The position numbers and the translations under genes were made by a program. A stretch of DNA of 64,000 bases from Corynebacterium macginleyi. GTDB lineage: Bacteria; Actinomycetota; Actinomycetes; Mycobacteriales; Mycobacteriaceae. Where the stretch lies: positions 17,867 through 81,866 of the forward strand of contig NZ_REGE01000005.1 in the NCBI RefSeq assembly GCF_003688935.1, read 5' to 3'. Shown piece by piece: positions 1-8,499 of the stretch (its first letter is position 1; each line of letters opens with the position of its first letter). Under the pieces are notes generated by a model. That model was not told the DNA's origin and made no database searches. It saw only the letters and a program-made list of their open reading frames with translations.

Positions 1-166
1 CATGGCCATCGACGCGGGCACCAGGCAGGGCTACGAACAGGCTGCCGCTGGTGACCTTGCGCGAATCAAACTCCACGAAACCGGTTACGCGCCTATCGGG
101 ATCATCTACGCTATCCAGCCTACCGCCGGTTATCGCGGCGATATCTCCAATAGAAAGTGGAATCAT
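1..166 (-). CDS. murF: MurF, UDP-MurNAc-tripeptide--D-Ala-D-Ala ligase (partial, N-terminus only)
   Basis: The first 55 codons are present and the rest lies beyond the left edge of the window. The ATG at 166 begins MIPLSIGDIAAITGG, followed by SRKVTSGSLFVALPG, which is the Mur-ligase N-terminal substrate-binding fold (S-R-x-V/I ... LFVAL-G). MurF adds D-Ala-D-Ala to the UDP-MurNAc-tripeptide in the cytoplasm. The start is two bases after the murE stop, so the two genes are almost certainly co-transcribed and translationally coupled. The identity rests on the N-terminal motif plus the usual murE-murF order; the catalytic domain cannot be seen. Confidence 0.9.
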   Translation of the reverse strand, partial: MIPLSIGDIAAITGGRLDSVDDPDRRVTGFVEFDSRKVTSGSLFVALPGARVDGH

Positions 167-168
167 TG

Positions 169-1704
169 CTACTCCTTCGTACCCCTAAGAGTATCGCGAT
201 ACGCCATTCCCGCCAGCTTTTCCTCAATAGCGCGCGCCATTTCTTCTCGGTCATCAAAATGCAGGGTGCGCTCGCCGACGAGCTGGCCTACCTCGTGCCC
301 CTTCCCAACGACGATGATGGCATCGCCCGGCTGCGCCCAATTCACCAGCTCATCAATGGCGCGCGAGCGGGAGGCAATCTCCCTAATATCGCCGTGGGGT
401 GCAGCCTGCCGCGCGCCTTGAATGACCGCCGTACGGATCGCGGCAGGGTCTTCGGTGCGGGGATTATCATCAGTAACCACCGTGAGTTCCGCCCGGGTGG
501 CCGCGGCCGCTCCCATCACCGGGCGCTTGGTGCTATCGCGATCACCACCAGCACCGACGACAACGCCGACGCGCCCGGAAGTGCCCTCCACTTGCTGGCG
601 CAAAGTATCGAGAACCTCCGCAATGGCAGCGGGCTTGTGGGCATAATCCACCACGGCTACGAAGTCTTGCCCGCGGTCGATCCTTTCCATGCGCCCGGGA
701 ACTGCAACATTTTCCACCCCGGCCAAGAATGCCTGTGGGTCTTCACCCACGGCAGTGGCCATCCCCAGGGCGAGTGCAACATTGGCGATATTGAACTCGC
801 CGGGCAACGGCAGCCGGAAGGAATAATCGGTGCCGTCCAAGTCGAGGTCGACCTCTTGTGCCCCGGTCGGCTCGGTGGCTGTTTGCTGGGCAGTGATCGT
901 GGCATCGCCTGCGCGCGTTGCCACCGTCGTAACCGGGGTGCCTGCGTCTGCTACCAGCCCGTGGAGGCGCTCGCCCCACTCATCATCGACGCAGATGACA
1001 GCCCGTTGAGAGGCTTGCTCACCCAAGAACAGCCGGGACTTGGCAGAAAAGTATTCCTCCATCGTGGGATGGAAATCGAGATGGTCCTGGCTGAGGTTGC
1101 TGAACCCAGCGACCGCAAAGTTGGTTCCGCGCACCCGGCCGAGCTCCAAGGCGTGAGAGGAGACTTCCATCACCACGTGGGTGACACCCTCGTCCTTCAT
1201 GCGGGCAAAAAGCTCTTGGAGCCGTGGCGCTTCCGGTGTGGTCAAGGAGGTAGGCACCGGGGTGCGATTGATGCGAGTGCCGGTAGTGCCGATAAGCCCC
1301 ACTGAATGGCCGGCGTGTAAAAGGCCAGCCTCCAGTAAGTAGCTAGTCGTGGTCTTGCCGGATGTACCGGTGATCCCCAATACCGTTAGATCGCGGGTGG
1401 GATGTCCATATATTTCTGCCGCGATAGGACCTAAGACGGCGCGGATATCGTCTACTACGATAATTGGCCGGGTCTCGTTAGTTTGGCGGAGATGGTCAAG
1501 CCCGGCGGCATCGGTAAGAACCGCGCCCGCCTGGGTATCCCCGACGAACTGGGCGCCGTGCACGCGCGTACCGGGAAGCGCCGCGAATAGCGCGCCAGCG
1601 GGAAGGCGGGCGGAATCCAAGCCGCACGCGCTGACCTCTACGGTGCCATCACCGATGAGGCGTCCGTGTGAAAGCTGCGCAAGTTTTTCTAAGGAAACAG
1701 ACAT
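169..1704 (-). CDS. murE: MurE, UDP-MurNAc-L-Ala-D-Glu--meso-diaminopimelate ligase
   Basis: This 511-residue cytoplasmic ligase adds the third stem-peptide residue, meso-DAP in corynebacteria. Visible features are the N-terminal fold (SARLPAGALFAALPG), the ATP loop GITGTSGKTTTSYLLEA near residue 110, the conserved SQDHLDFH segment, and the C-terminal DNPRTEDP motif that recognises meso-DAP. Length fits the family. It sits 9 bp downstream of ftsI and 2 bp upstream of murF on the minus strand, the standard dcw order. The start ATG follows a GGAG-like sequence (revcomp of agctcct). Nothing is atypical. Confidence 0.97.
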   Translation of the reverse strand: MSVSLEKLAQLSHGRLIGDGTVEVSACGLDSARLPAGALFAALPGTRVHGAQFVGDTQAGAVLTDAAGLDHLRQTNETRPIIVVDDIRAVLGPIAAEIYGHPTRDLTVLGITGTSGKTTTSYLLEAGLLHAGHSVGLIGTTGTRINRTPVPTSLTTPEAPRLQELFARMKDEGVTHVVMEVSSHALELGRVRGTNFAVAGFSNLSQDHLDFHPTMEEYFSAKSRLFLGEQASQRAVICVDDEWGERLHGLVADAGTPVTTVATRAGDATITAQQTATEPTGAQEVDLDLDGTDYSFRLPLPGEFNIANVALALGMATAVGEDPQAFLAGVENVAVPGRMERIDRGQDFVAVVDYAHKPAAIAEVLDTLRQQVEGTSGRVGVVVGAGGDRDSTKRPVMGAAAATRAELTVVTDDNPRTEDPAAIRTAVIQGARQAAPHGDIREIASRSRAIDELVNWAQPGDAIIVVGKGHEVGQLVGERTLHFDDREEMARAIEEKLAGMAYRDTLRGTKE

Positions 1705-1713
1705 TTCAAGCTC

Positions 1714-3669
1714 CTATTGTTCCCGCAGTAACAACCGCGGCGCTGGGTTCGAGGTGGGAATGTTGTCGCGATTGAGCAGCCAGGAGGAAATATCCCGAAA
1801 TATGGGGGCCGCAGACTGGCCGCCTCCGCCATTGTCTTCCACGCCGGACTTAGGTTCATCAACCATGACTGCAACGACGAACCGTGGGTCATCAGCAGGT
1901 GCGATGCCCGCGAAAGTGATCCAATACGCGGAATTAGAATACGCCCCGGAATTCGGATCTACTTTCTGCGCGGTACCGGTTTTGCCGGATAGCTGGTAGC
2001 CCTCCAATTGGGCATTTGCGGCCGTGCCGCTCTGCACGCCGGCGTCGTCATCTTGGAAGACAGAGCGGAACATATCCACCGTGGTTTGGGCGGTGTTTTT
2101 GTCCACAACCTGGGTCTTCTTCGGCTCGGCGAGTTGTTCGATCTCGCCATCGGGGCCTTTGATCTCAGCAATGATGCGCGGTTCGATGCGCTCGCCGCCA
2201 TTGGCAATTGCTTGGTAGACGCTCGCCATCTGCAGTGTTGTCCACGCCTGGCCCTGGCCGATGGGCAGGTTGGCGAAGGTGCCACCTGACCACTGTTCTA
2301 GGTCTGGCACAGTACCGGCGGATTCATTCGGAAGCTCCACACCCGTGGTCGCGCCCAACCCGAACTTCTTCAGATAATCCGCATACTTTTCGGGTCCAAG
2401 TTTGTCAGCTATCATCAGGGTGCCCACATTGGAAGACTTACCAATGATCCCGGTGGTGGTGTACGGCTCAGTGCCGTGGGCCCAGGCATCGTTGACGGTC
2501 ACACCAGCCATATCGATGGAACCGGGTACCTGGTGCACCTCATCCGGCGTGGTGATGCCTTCTTGCAAAGCAGCTGCCGCCGTCACCACCTTAGCTACCG
2601 AACCCGGCTCGTAGGGATGGGAGATGCTGCGATTCTCAAAGTCTTTGCCTTCTTTGAGTTGCTTTTCAATATCTTTATTTGGATCCACCGTGTCAGTGTT
2701 AGCCATGGCGAGCACCTGGCCCGTCGCTGCATCAAGCACCACCGCCTCGGCCCCCTCCGCCTGAGAATTGGCCTTGGCCTTTTCCAACTTTTGCTGGACG
2801 TAAGTCTGCAGATCCAAGTCCAGGGTAAGGGTGACATCGCGGCCATCGACGGCCTCCACAACATCGCGCAAGGTGCCGGGTATGACCTGCCCGTCGGTGG
2901 AGACATCCTCCGTAGACTGCCCATCGATGCCGGTCAATTCGGTATCGCGGGCTGCCTCAAAGCCAAATTGGCCGTGGCCGCCCATCGATACCTTACCCAC
3001 AATGTTTTCAGCAATCGCCCCATTGGGGTACTGGCGGATATCTTGCCGGTCAGCCGCCACACCGTGATACTTATTGGAAATCTCCACGGCGACATCCGGA
3101 TCCACGTTGCGAACCAAAACCTCATACTGGGTATCAGCCTTGAGCTTGTTTTTAATATCGTCCGCTTCAACCTTGGAAGCAGAGGCACCCGAATCCGCAA
3201 TCATTTTCGGGATCCCTTCAGCCATCTCTTTGAGCTTGTCCTCCATTTGCTTGGTGAGGTACTCATCTCTGCTACTGTCATCCAAGCCCTCGAGCTTGCC
3301 TTCGGAGGTGGCCTCAATCTTGGCCTGCTCCTTGAGTTCAACGCGCAGGCGCGCCGGAGAGACAGTCAAAGAACGAGATTTCATTGTATAGGCCAAACGC
3401 TGGCCATCGCGGTCCAATATCTCTCCGCGGCGGGCAGGATCGATATAGACGCGTTCGCGCTGGGTAACAGCCTTCGCCGCAAGATCTGGACCCCACACCA
3501 GTTGCACCCAGGCGAGGCGACCGCCCAAAGCCACACCGACGACAATAACGCAGGTCAAAATGATGCGCAGACGCTGGCGCATGATGGCTTTTTGGGGCAC
3601 AACAGAGCCCACAGCGCGGCGCGGCCGCGGACTGTCCCTACGGTTACCACCATTATTCGGTGCAGTCAC
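1714..3669 (-). CDS. ftsI: FtsI/PBP3, septal peptidoglycan transpeptidase
   Basis: This is a 651-residue class B penicillin-binding protein. It has a basic cytoplasmic tail, one membrane helix (LRIILTCVIVVGVALGG, about residues 33-50), a PBP dimerisation domain (about 70-270) and a transpeptidase domain. The active-site motifs are SVAK (nucleophile Ser, about residue 356), SSN (about 410) and KTG (about 565). There is no PASTA domain at the C-terminus. It cross-links septal peptidoglycan with FtsW. The start is GTG at 3669. The gene lies in the minus-strand division operon between an FtsL-like gene and murE. Confidence 0.96.
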   Translation of the reverse strand: MTAPNNGGNRRDSPRPRRAVGSVVPQKAIMRQRLRIILTCVIVVGVALGGRLAWVQLVWGPDLAAKAVTQRERVYIDPARRGEILDRDGQRLAYTMKSRSLTVSPARLRVELKEQAKIEATSEGKLEGLDDSSRDEYLTKQMEDKLKEMAEGIPKMIADSGASASKVEADDIKNKLKADTQYEVLVRNVDPDVAVEISNKYHGVAADRQDIRQYPNGAIAENIVGKVSMGGHGQFGFEAARDTELTGIDGQSTEDVSTDGQVIPGTLRDVVEAVDGRDVTLTLDLDLQTYVQQKLEKAKANSQAEGAEAVVLDAATGQVLAMANTDTVDPNKDIEKQLKEGKDFENRSISHPYEPGSVAKVVTAAAALQEGITTPDEVHQVPGSIDMAGVTVNDAWAHGTEPYTTTGIIGKSSNVGTLMIADKLGPEKYADYLKKFGLGATTGVELPNESAGTVPDLEQWSGGTFANLPIGQGQAWTTLQMASVYQAIANGGERIEPRIIAEIKGPDGEIEQLAEPKKTQVVDKNTAQTTVDMFRSVFQDDDAGVQSGTAANAQLEGYQLSGKTGTAQKVDPNSGAYSNSAYWITFAGIAPADDPRFVVAVMVDEPKSGVEDNGGGGQSAAPIFRDISSWLLNRDNIPTSNPAPRLLLREQ

Positions 3670-3802
3670 GGTGCCTAATCACCTTCCCTTCGCCGCCACA
3701 GGTTCTTGCATGTACCGATTGTGCCCTACAGAATGGGCTGGGCCCGCGCTACCACGCGCGAGCACCTAGAATTTCACAACTTATTCTGTCCGTTTAATCG
3801 TT

Positions 3803-4624
3803 CTAGCCGGTATACGGCGCGCGGACGGGAAGGTGGGGGCGATTTTCGCCAGCGCTATCGTGGTTATCTGCGTCATCGCTACCGCGGAACTCGCCCCTAT
3901 CCTCGTCCGCATCATCGGTGCCGACGTATTGCTGCTGACCGCGCGGTACGGCGTTAAGGGAATCAGACATTCCCTCAGTGTCCTTCGGGTCGCTTGACGC
4001 TTGCCCCGGACGGATGGGCTCGCCGTTGACATCGATAAGTTTTTCCGTATCCGGAGTGCCTTCGCGCTTGGCGATGATCTCTCCATCCCCGCCTACCTCA
4101 GTCACGCCAGGTTGCTTGGGCACTGCCAGGCCCAATTCATCAGCGCGGCGGGCAATATCGGCCGAGGAGCTCAAATTTTCGGCGTCCCGGTTGAGCGATT
4201 CAACCTGGTTATCCAATTGCGATTCCTGCACAGTCAGCTGTTGGATTTTAAACGTCTGCGTGGTCGACAAACCAGACAGCCACATGGCTAGCACTACCCC
4301 GCCGATGAGCAAGGTGGCGGCCAAGACAGCCACGCGGGTATAAGAATAATTCTGCTTCGCCTGCGATTGCAGTTGCCGGCCACGGAAGCTGACGACCTGT
4401 TTCGAACCCAGCCGATTCGCCCCGCGGTGTGGAATCCTGGTACGACTAGGGACGGTCCGGGGTGCCGTTGTCCCAGCAGTTCTGGTAGAGGTACGCTCGC
4501 GCACTGCGGTTGGCGCTCCCGTATCAATTCCGGTGGTGAAGTCCCGGCTGGCGCCCATACTGCGAGTGGCCTGTCTGTCGCGGCTACCCGTTAAGTGCTG
4601 ATTTCGACGTGGGATGGTACTCAT
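3803..4624 (-). CDS. FtsL-like single-pass division membrane protein
   Basis: A 273-residue protein with a long Ser/Thr/Arg-rich cytoplasmic N-terminus (about 1-95), one hydrophobic helix ([19 protein letters not shown], about 98-117), a short heptad-like segment (about 118-165) and an acidic, low-complexity C-terminus. The topology plus position between rsmH and ftsI is that of the FtsL/septum-formation-initiator family, whose sequence is weakly conserved. The start ATG overlaps the rsmH stop (ATGA), so translation is coupled. The assignment depends on synteny and topology, not on a recognisable motif. It probably helps assemble the FtsQLB complex. Confidence 0.8.
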   Translation of the reverse strand: MSTIPRRNQHLTGSRDRQATRSMGASRDFTTGIDTGAPTAVRERTSTRTAGTTAPRTVPSRTRIPHRGANRLGSKQVVSFRGRQLQSQAKQNYSYTRVAVLAATLLIGGVVLAMWLSGLSTTQTFKIQQLTVQESQLDNQVESLNRDAENLSSSADIARRADELGLAVPKQPGVTEVGGDGEIIAKREGTPDTEKLIDVNGEPIRPGQASSDPKDTEGMSDSLNAVPRGQQQYVGTDDADEDRGEFRGSDDADNHDSAGENRPHLPVRAPYTG

Positions 4625-5661
4625 TTCTTGCCTCCCGGGGGTAAAAATTCTGGCGTGCCTTTCAGCCGTTCTAGGGCGCGCACGCGCACGGATGCGGCGC
4701 GGGAATTTTCATCTACTTCCGCTTGAGATGCCTTTTCGGCCCCGCGGGTTACCGTGGCGAATTCCGGTGCGGTACCCGGCAGGTCCATCGGCAAGCCGAT
4801 AGGCGTGGTGGACGTAGATAGATCCTTGAATGCCGCTTTGACAAGGCGATCTTCTAAGGACTGGTAACTCATAAAGACTGCACGGGCCCCGATAGATAGC
4901 GCACTGGTGATGACAGGAAGCACATTCTCAATAGCCTCCAACTCACGGTTTACCTCGACCCGCAGCGCCTGGAAGGTGCGCTTTGCTGGGTGCCCACCCG
5001 TGCGGCGAGTCGCCGCCGGAATGCTCGAATAAAGAAGTTCCACCAAGCGGCCCGAGGTGCTAAAAGGTTCCTTCTCTCGCTCCTTGACAACAGCGGAGGC
5101 AATCTTGCCGGCAAAGCGCTCGTCACCATAGGTCTTGAGAATCCGTGCCAAGTCTTTGTGCGAGTACGTATTGAGTACGTCAGCAGCGGTAAAACCGTGG
5201 CTGGAATCCATCCGCATATCTAGCGGCGCGTCGGTCTTATAAGCAAAGCCGCGCTCTGCTTGATCCAGCTGCATGGAAGAAACACCCAAATCAAACAAGG
5301 CTCCCGAGATGCCGTGGGAGCGGGCAGTAGCAAAGATCTCACCCTCACCTTGGGCAATGGCGGTACCGAGCTCATCGAAGCGAGCATGAACCGCACAAAA
5401 ACGCGAGCCAAAAGGCGCTAGCCGCGCAGTAGCATTTTGCAATGCCTGCTCATCGCGATCCACACCGATAACCTGCGCCTGCGGAAAGGCCTGAAGGAAG
5501 TACTCGCTATGCCCCCCGGCACCCAAGGTGGCATCCACAAGAACAGCCTGCGGGCCCGCAGTCTCCACCCCAGGGCGCAGAAGCTCTGCCATGCGCTCGC
5601 GCATGACCGGCACATGTCCGTGGTTATCCACCACATCGTAATTAAGGTTAGTTGTAGCCAT
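4621..5661 (-). CDS. rsmH: RsmH (MraW), 16S rRNA m4C1402 methyltransferase
   Basis: A 346-residue SAM-dependent enzyme that N4-methylates C1402 of 16S rRNA. The N-terminal [14 protein letters not shown], the SAM-binding [12 protein letters not shown], the [14 protein letters not shown] segment and [17 protein letters not shown] are all family hallmarks. The reading frame extends further upstream, but the ATG at 5661 is preferred: it is preceded by GGGGA and matches the family N-terminus. It overlaps the FtsL-like gene by 4 bp. The 169-bp gap to mraZ contains a structured RNA candidate. Confidence 0.96.
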   Translation of the reverse strand: MATTNLNYDVVDNHGHVPVMRERMAELLRPGVETAGPQAVLVDATLGAGGHSEYFLQAFPQAQVIGVDRDEQALQNATARLAPFGSRFCAVHARFDELGTAIAQGEGEIFATARSHGISGALFDLGVSSMQLDQAERGFAYKTDAPLDMRMDSSHGFTAADVLNTYSHKDLARILKTYGDERFAGKIASAVVKEREKEPFSTSGRLVELLYSSIPAATRRTGGHPAKRTFQALRVEVNRELEAIENVLPVITSALSIGARAVFMSYQSLEDRLVKAAFKDLSTSTTPIGLPMDLPGTAPEFATVTRGAEKASQAEVDENSRAASVRVRALERLKGTPEFLPPGGKK

Positions 5662-5724
5662 GTCTCCCCGCGTCCCCCCTTTCTCATTTCCGCTGTGCAG
5701 GACTTCCCATCGTGGAAAGCATGC

Positions 5725-5818
5725 CGAGTGCATATAGGGCCCTGTCCGAGGTAGGTTTCTGATATCGGGGAAGTACACCAGAATCATCCACCTCGGACAG
5801 AGTCCTTACACGCACTCG
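5725..5818 (-). ncRNA. Candidate mraW-type structured RNA leader upstream of rsmH
   Basis: In the mraZ-rsmH gap, a 7-bp outer helix (CGAGTGC 5725-5731 with GCACTCG 5812-5818) encloses a 10-bp perfect inner helix (CTGTCCGAGG 5742-5751 with CCTCGGACAG 5791-5800). The alternative outer pairing TGCATAT/ATATGCA (5729-5735 with 5819-5825) could compete with the 7-bp helix. An RNA motif named mraW has been described upstream of actinobacterial mraW genes; position and nested helices agree. I have not aligned it to the covariance model. It could also act as a partial terminator, though no U-tract follows. Confidence 0.55.
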
Positions 5819-5830
5819 ATATGCAGGCTT

Positions 5831-6265
5831 CTAAAGCAAGCCCGCAAGTACGTCATCGGCATCTGCCGCCGAATAAGCATCTTCAGTTTGCGATTGGTAC
5901 TCAGCCCACGCTGCCGCATCCCAAATTTCGAGAAAATCCACCGAGCCAACCACCACACACTCTTTGGACAAGCCCGCGTACTCACGGTGACCGGCGGACA
6001 AGGTGATGCGACCATGCCCGTCAGGCCGCTGTTCGTCCGCACTTGCCGCCAAGTTACGAATAAAAGCGCGTGCTTCCGGATTAGTTCGAGAAACCGCCGC
6101 GGCCTTCCGTGCGCGTTCGGCGAACTCTTCCCGCGGGTACACGGCCAAAGAATGATCCTGTCCCTTAGTAACCATCAAGCCACCGGCGAGTTCATCACGA
6201 AATTTTGCAGGAAGCGTTAAGCGCCCTTTGTCATCAAGTTTCGGAGTGTAGGTTCCGAGAAACAT
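5831..6265 (-). CDS. mraZ: MraZ, transcriptional regulator of the dcw cluster
   Basis: 144 residues with the two tandem AbrB-like swapped-hairpin repeats: [19 protein letters not shown] at the N-terminus and [15 protein letters not shown] in the second half. Length matches the usual ~143. The upstream MRKVEAG codons are excluded because family members begin MFLG. MraZ binds TGGGN direct repeats in front of its own operon; such a repeat ladder lies about 65-116 bp upstream of this start. It is the first gene of the minus-strand division operon. Confidence 0.95.
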   Translation of the reverse strand: MFLGTYTPKLDDKGRLTLPAKFRDELAGGLMVTKGQDHSLAVYPREEFAERARKAAAVSRTNPEARAFIRNLAASADEQRPDGHGRITLSAGHREYAGLSKECVVVGSVDFLEIWDAAAWAEYQSQTEDAYSAADADDVLAGLL

Positions 6266-6329
6266 CCCGGCTTCCACCTTCCTCATTCGATAACACCGGA
6301 TTCCCTCACGTCGGAAGAGAGTTTTTCAA

Positions 6330-6381
6330 CCCCAATCCTCCGCTGCGCCCCACTCTACCCCACTTTCCCCCACATTCCCCA
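6330..6381 (-). promoter_or_regulatory. MraZ-box ladder (TGGGG direct repeats) upstream of mraZ
   Basis: On the minus strand TGGGG occurs with its plus-strand CCCCA copies at 6330-6334, 6348-6352, 6358-6362, 6368-6372 and 6377-6381. The last four are spaced 10, 10 and 9 bp, i.e. one helical turn. MraZ is known to bind TGGGN repeats with ~5-nt spacers. The element lies just upstream of mraZ, consistent with autoregulation. The mra promoter is probably just upstream (about 6385-6430), where an AT-richer stretch occurs, but no strong -10/-35 pair is obvious. Confidence 0.7.
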
Positions 6382-6612
6382 CTTAAATCGCCACATCTAC
6401 GGTAAACCAAAAGGAACATGCAGGTAAAAAGGCATTTTTTCGGTGGGAAGAAATCCTACATCCCATCTTGACAGCCCCGAAAACTCACCCCTTTAGCCAT
6501 AACTGTCACAACAAAATTACTTCGCCCCATACGTCACTTACAGCACATTGCCTGCATATTGGACCTGTTATCACCCTCCGCTACCCACAAGCCCGCACCG
6601 ATCTGCATGTTG

Positions 6613-6648
6613 TGGTCAATTAGTGGGGCAAAGTGGGGAATTTTGGTG
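6613..6648 (+). promoter_or_regulatory. Second TGG(G/T)N repeat ladder, opposite orientation
   Basis: On the plus strand TGGTC (6613), TGGGG (6624), TGGGG (6634) and TGGTG (6644) recur every 10-11 bp. This mirrors the minus-strand ladder at 6330-6381 about 250 bp away. It lies directly next to the terminator of the DUF3040 gene. It may be a second MraZ operator allowing looping, or the decayed operator of another promoter. No plus-strand gene follows before 7883. The rest of the 440-bp gap (6266-6706) shows no gene. Confidence 0.4.
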
Positions 6649-6654
6649 AGGGCG

Positions 6655-6690
6655 AAAAAATCCCCAGCCACTCTTTCAAGTGACTGGGGA
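6655..6690 (-). terminator. Rho-independent terminator after the DUF3040 gene
   Basis: Minus-strand stem TCCCCAGTCACT / AGTGGCTGGGGA (one G-U pair) with a 6-nt loop, followed by six U residues (plus-strand aaaaaa 6655-6660). It follows the stop of the 6707-7108 gene by about 16 bp and isolates it from the mra operon. Confidence 0.85.
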
Positions 6691-6706
6691 AATGGAGAGC
6701 TCGCGG

Positions 6707-7108
6707 TTAATTCTCCTCAAAACGCCGACGGAAGTTTTCCTCAAGCTTGCTACCTACTCCATTCTTACGAGACGGCGCGGCTTTCCTCACCTTTCCATTA
6801 GTGGATTTTTCCCTTACTCCACTAGTAGGCCGGTCGCCGTGGAGCATCCACACACCAGAGGCAAACATGACCAAGAATCCGGCGATAGACAGCGCAATAA
6901 ACCACAAGCTTTGCTGCGCCAAGGCCACGCCGCCGACGAGCATGCACAGACCAACCACAATGAGCGCAACCCCACGCAGGGTAAATGCACCACCGGAAGC
7001 ACCGATCGAAGTAGATTTAGACACAGAAGCGCCAAACTTAGGATCGTCCGCTAATAACGATTCCTCTATTTCACGGAGCGTGCGTTGCTCCTGTTCAGAA
7101 AGAGACAC
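6707..7108 (-). CDS. DUF3040 family membrane protein
   Basis: 133 residues starting at a GTG (7108) preceded by GGAGGAACA; the frame is open further upstream but this ribosome site and the family N-terminus (VSLSEQEQRTLREIEESL) decide the start. The N-terminal helix ends LLADDPKFG, a signature of actinobacterial DUF3040 proteins. Two membrane helices follow (about 45-65 and 68-88), then a basic Lys/Arg-rich tail ending RRRFEEN. Function is unknown; genes of this family often neighbour the mra cluster. It is separated from mraZ by a terminator. Confidence 0.85.
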   Translation of the reverse strand: MSLSEQEQRTLREIEESLLADDPKFGASVSKSTSIGASGGAFTLRGVALIVVGLCMLVGGVALAQQSLWFIALSIAGFLVMFASGVWMLHGDRPTSGVREKSTNGKVRKAAPSRKNGVGSKLEENFRRRFEEN

Positions 7109-7216
7109 TGTTCCTCCAACTAGGGACTGGGCTTCGGCCGATATTTCTTCTACCAATACTAACGTCCAGAGTAACCAGTATGTTCCCTAAAAGATAGTCA
7201 CTCCTCTCAAAAGTGA

Positions 7217-7660
7217 TTATGCAGCGAAAGATCCTAAAATTGTCTCGGTTTCACTCTCATCCAAGAATTGCGCCGCCTGCTGCATTAATCCATATACATA
7301 TTCTTCATCCGGAGTTGCATCCAGGCCAGATGCCACCCGGGCGCGTGTACGGGAATAGGACTTAAAAACCTCCGCCCACTGCTTTTCTCCGGCTCCTACT
7401 AGAGCCAAGCGATCCCACGCGCTCGTTGGCAGACGTCGGCGGCGAGAGACCACCGACACGGCCACCCGCGCGCCAGCCGTGCGCAATGCAGACTGATAGG
7501 CAACCTCCAGCGCCTGATCAAAGCGGCCATCCGCCGCATAGCTTCTTGCCCGATCCAATAGCTCACGAGCTTGAAAAAGAAAGTGAGCCCGCTTCGCCCC
7601 CTGCTTGCCAGCTAGGTGACCGGTAGAGCGGGACTGCGTTGCCGAAATAATCTGTGCCAT
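7217..7660 (-). CDS. SAV_6107-family HEPN-domain protein
   Basis: 147 residues, predicted largely helical: RAHFLFQARELLDRARSY, FDQALEVAYQSALRTAGAR, then a conserved LPTSAWDRLALVG segment and an acidic C-terminus. This resembles the actinobacterial SAV_6107-type HEPN family found next to DUF3040 and idsA genes. HEPN folds occur in RNases and nucleotidyltransferase partners, but I see no clear R-x4-6-H catalytic motif, so a toxin role is not supported. Minus strand; divergent from the GNAT gene across a 222-bp gap. Confidence 0.75.
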   Translation of the reverse strand: MAQIISATQSRSTGHLAGKQGAKRAHFLFQARELLDRARSYAADGRFDQALEVAYQSALRTAGARVAVSVVSRRRRLPTSAWDRLALVGAGEKQWAEVFKSYSRTRARVASGLDATPDEEYVYGLMQQAAQFLDESETETILGSFAA

Positions 7661-7748
7661 TATTTCCTCCTGTACTGCGCCAATAACTAATCATGCTCGA
7701 TTGCCGTTCACCTTAACCAGCAAGCCGGACATCTACCCATAATGGTAG

Positions 7749-7815
7749 TTCAAACGTTCGAATTAATCAATATTTTTACCTGCTCCAATCCTGAATCCAT
7801 CGTGCTATGTTCGAA
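7749..7815. promoter_or_regulatory. TTCGAA-type palindromes upstream of the GNAT gene
   Basis: TTCAAACGTTCGAA at 7749-7762 is a near-perfect palindrome (one mismatch pair), and another TTCGAA occurs at 7810-7815, within the HEPN/GNAT divergent region. The half-site resembles part of a LexA box (TCGAA..TTCGA), but the spacing is wrong for it. The target regulator is unknown. Confidence 0.25.
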
Positions 7816-7882
7816 TTTTTAAGGCTCTATCGAATAACCCCGTCCCACCCTCGTCCACCGATAGCCGCACGTATCTGGTGTG

Positions 7883-8446
7883 ATGGATAACGTGAGTTTC
7901 GAAATCCGGCGCTTAACCCCGCAAGAGTTCGCGATGTTGTCTACCCAACTCGTGGAGATCTACATCGAGGCCATGGGATATGACCCGATCACGTTTTCGC
8001 GCAGCGTTGACAATTGGCGGACGGATTCGATGCGCCCTGGGTTTACAGCGCTTATCGCTACGCATGATAACGGCATCGTAGGCCTCGCCTATGGGTTTTT
8101 GGGTTCACCAGATAGTTGGTGGGACTCCGAATTGCGCCGAGCTCTGCGCAGCGCAGGCGGCCCAACGGAGTCCGACTGGCGCATGTTGCGCAGTTACTTT
8201 GAGGTGGCCGAAATACACGTGCTGCCATCCTTTCAAGGACACGGCTTGGGCAAGAAATTATTAAAAGGGCTGTTGTGGAATGTCCCTGCCCGCTACGCCC
8301 TATTGTCCACGCCGGAGGCCCCACAGGAGGCAAACGGGGCTTTTCGCCTCTACCGTTCTGTAGGTTTCTTTGATGTCGTGCGCCACCATCGCTATCCCAC
8401 AGATCTCCGGCCCTTCGCAATTCTGGGAGTGTGCCTGCCGCTATAA
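7883..8446 (+). CDS. GNAT-family N-acetyltransferase
   Basis: 187 residues from the ATG at 7883 (a GTG at 7880 is also possible). The acetyl-CoA-binding core is seen as AEIHVLPSFQGHGLGKKLL (the R/Q-x-x-G-x-G/A loop is QGHGLG, about residue 118), followed by ALLSTPEAPQEANGAFRLYR and a terminal GFFDVVRHHRYP strand. A preceding aromatic/acidic substrate region is variable. The acceptor is unknown. It ends 53 bp before idsA on the same strand and may share its transcript. Confidence 0.85.
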   Translation: MDNVSFEIRRLTPQEFAMLSTQLVEIYIEAMGYDPITFSRSVDNWRTDSMRPGFTALIATHDNGIVGLAYGFLGSPDSWWDSELRRALRSAGGPTESDWRMLRSYFEVAEIHVLPSFQGHGLGKKLLKGLLWNVPARYALLSTPEAPQEANGAFRLYRSVGFFDVVRHHRYPTDLRPFAILGVCLPL

Positions 8447-8499
8447 TTCTTGCGTTATTTTCTTCTCGGCCCAAGGCGGTATCGTATGAAGGTGTGACT

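Noticed and set aside
157..1305. 382-codon plus-strand ORF opposite murE
   Set aside because: Antisense to murE, with no ribosome site and no recognisable domain.
2476..3678. 400-codon plus-strand ORF opposite ftsI
   Set aside because: Antisense to a gene with intact SxxK/SxN/KTG motifs.
7217..7660. HEPN protein as a toxin of a toxin-antitoxin pair
   Set aside because: No R-x4-6-H RNase motif and no adjacent antitoxin or nucleotidyltransferase gene.
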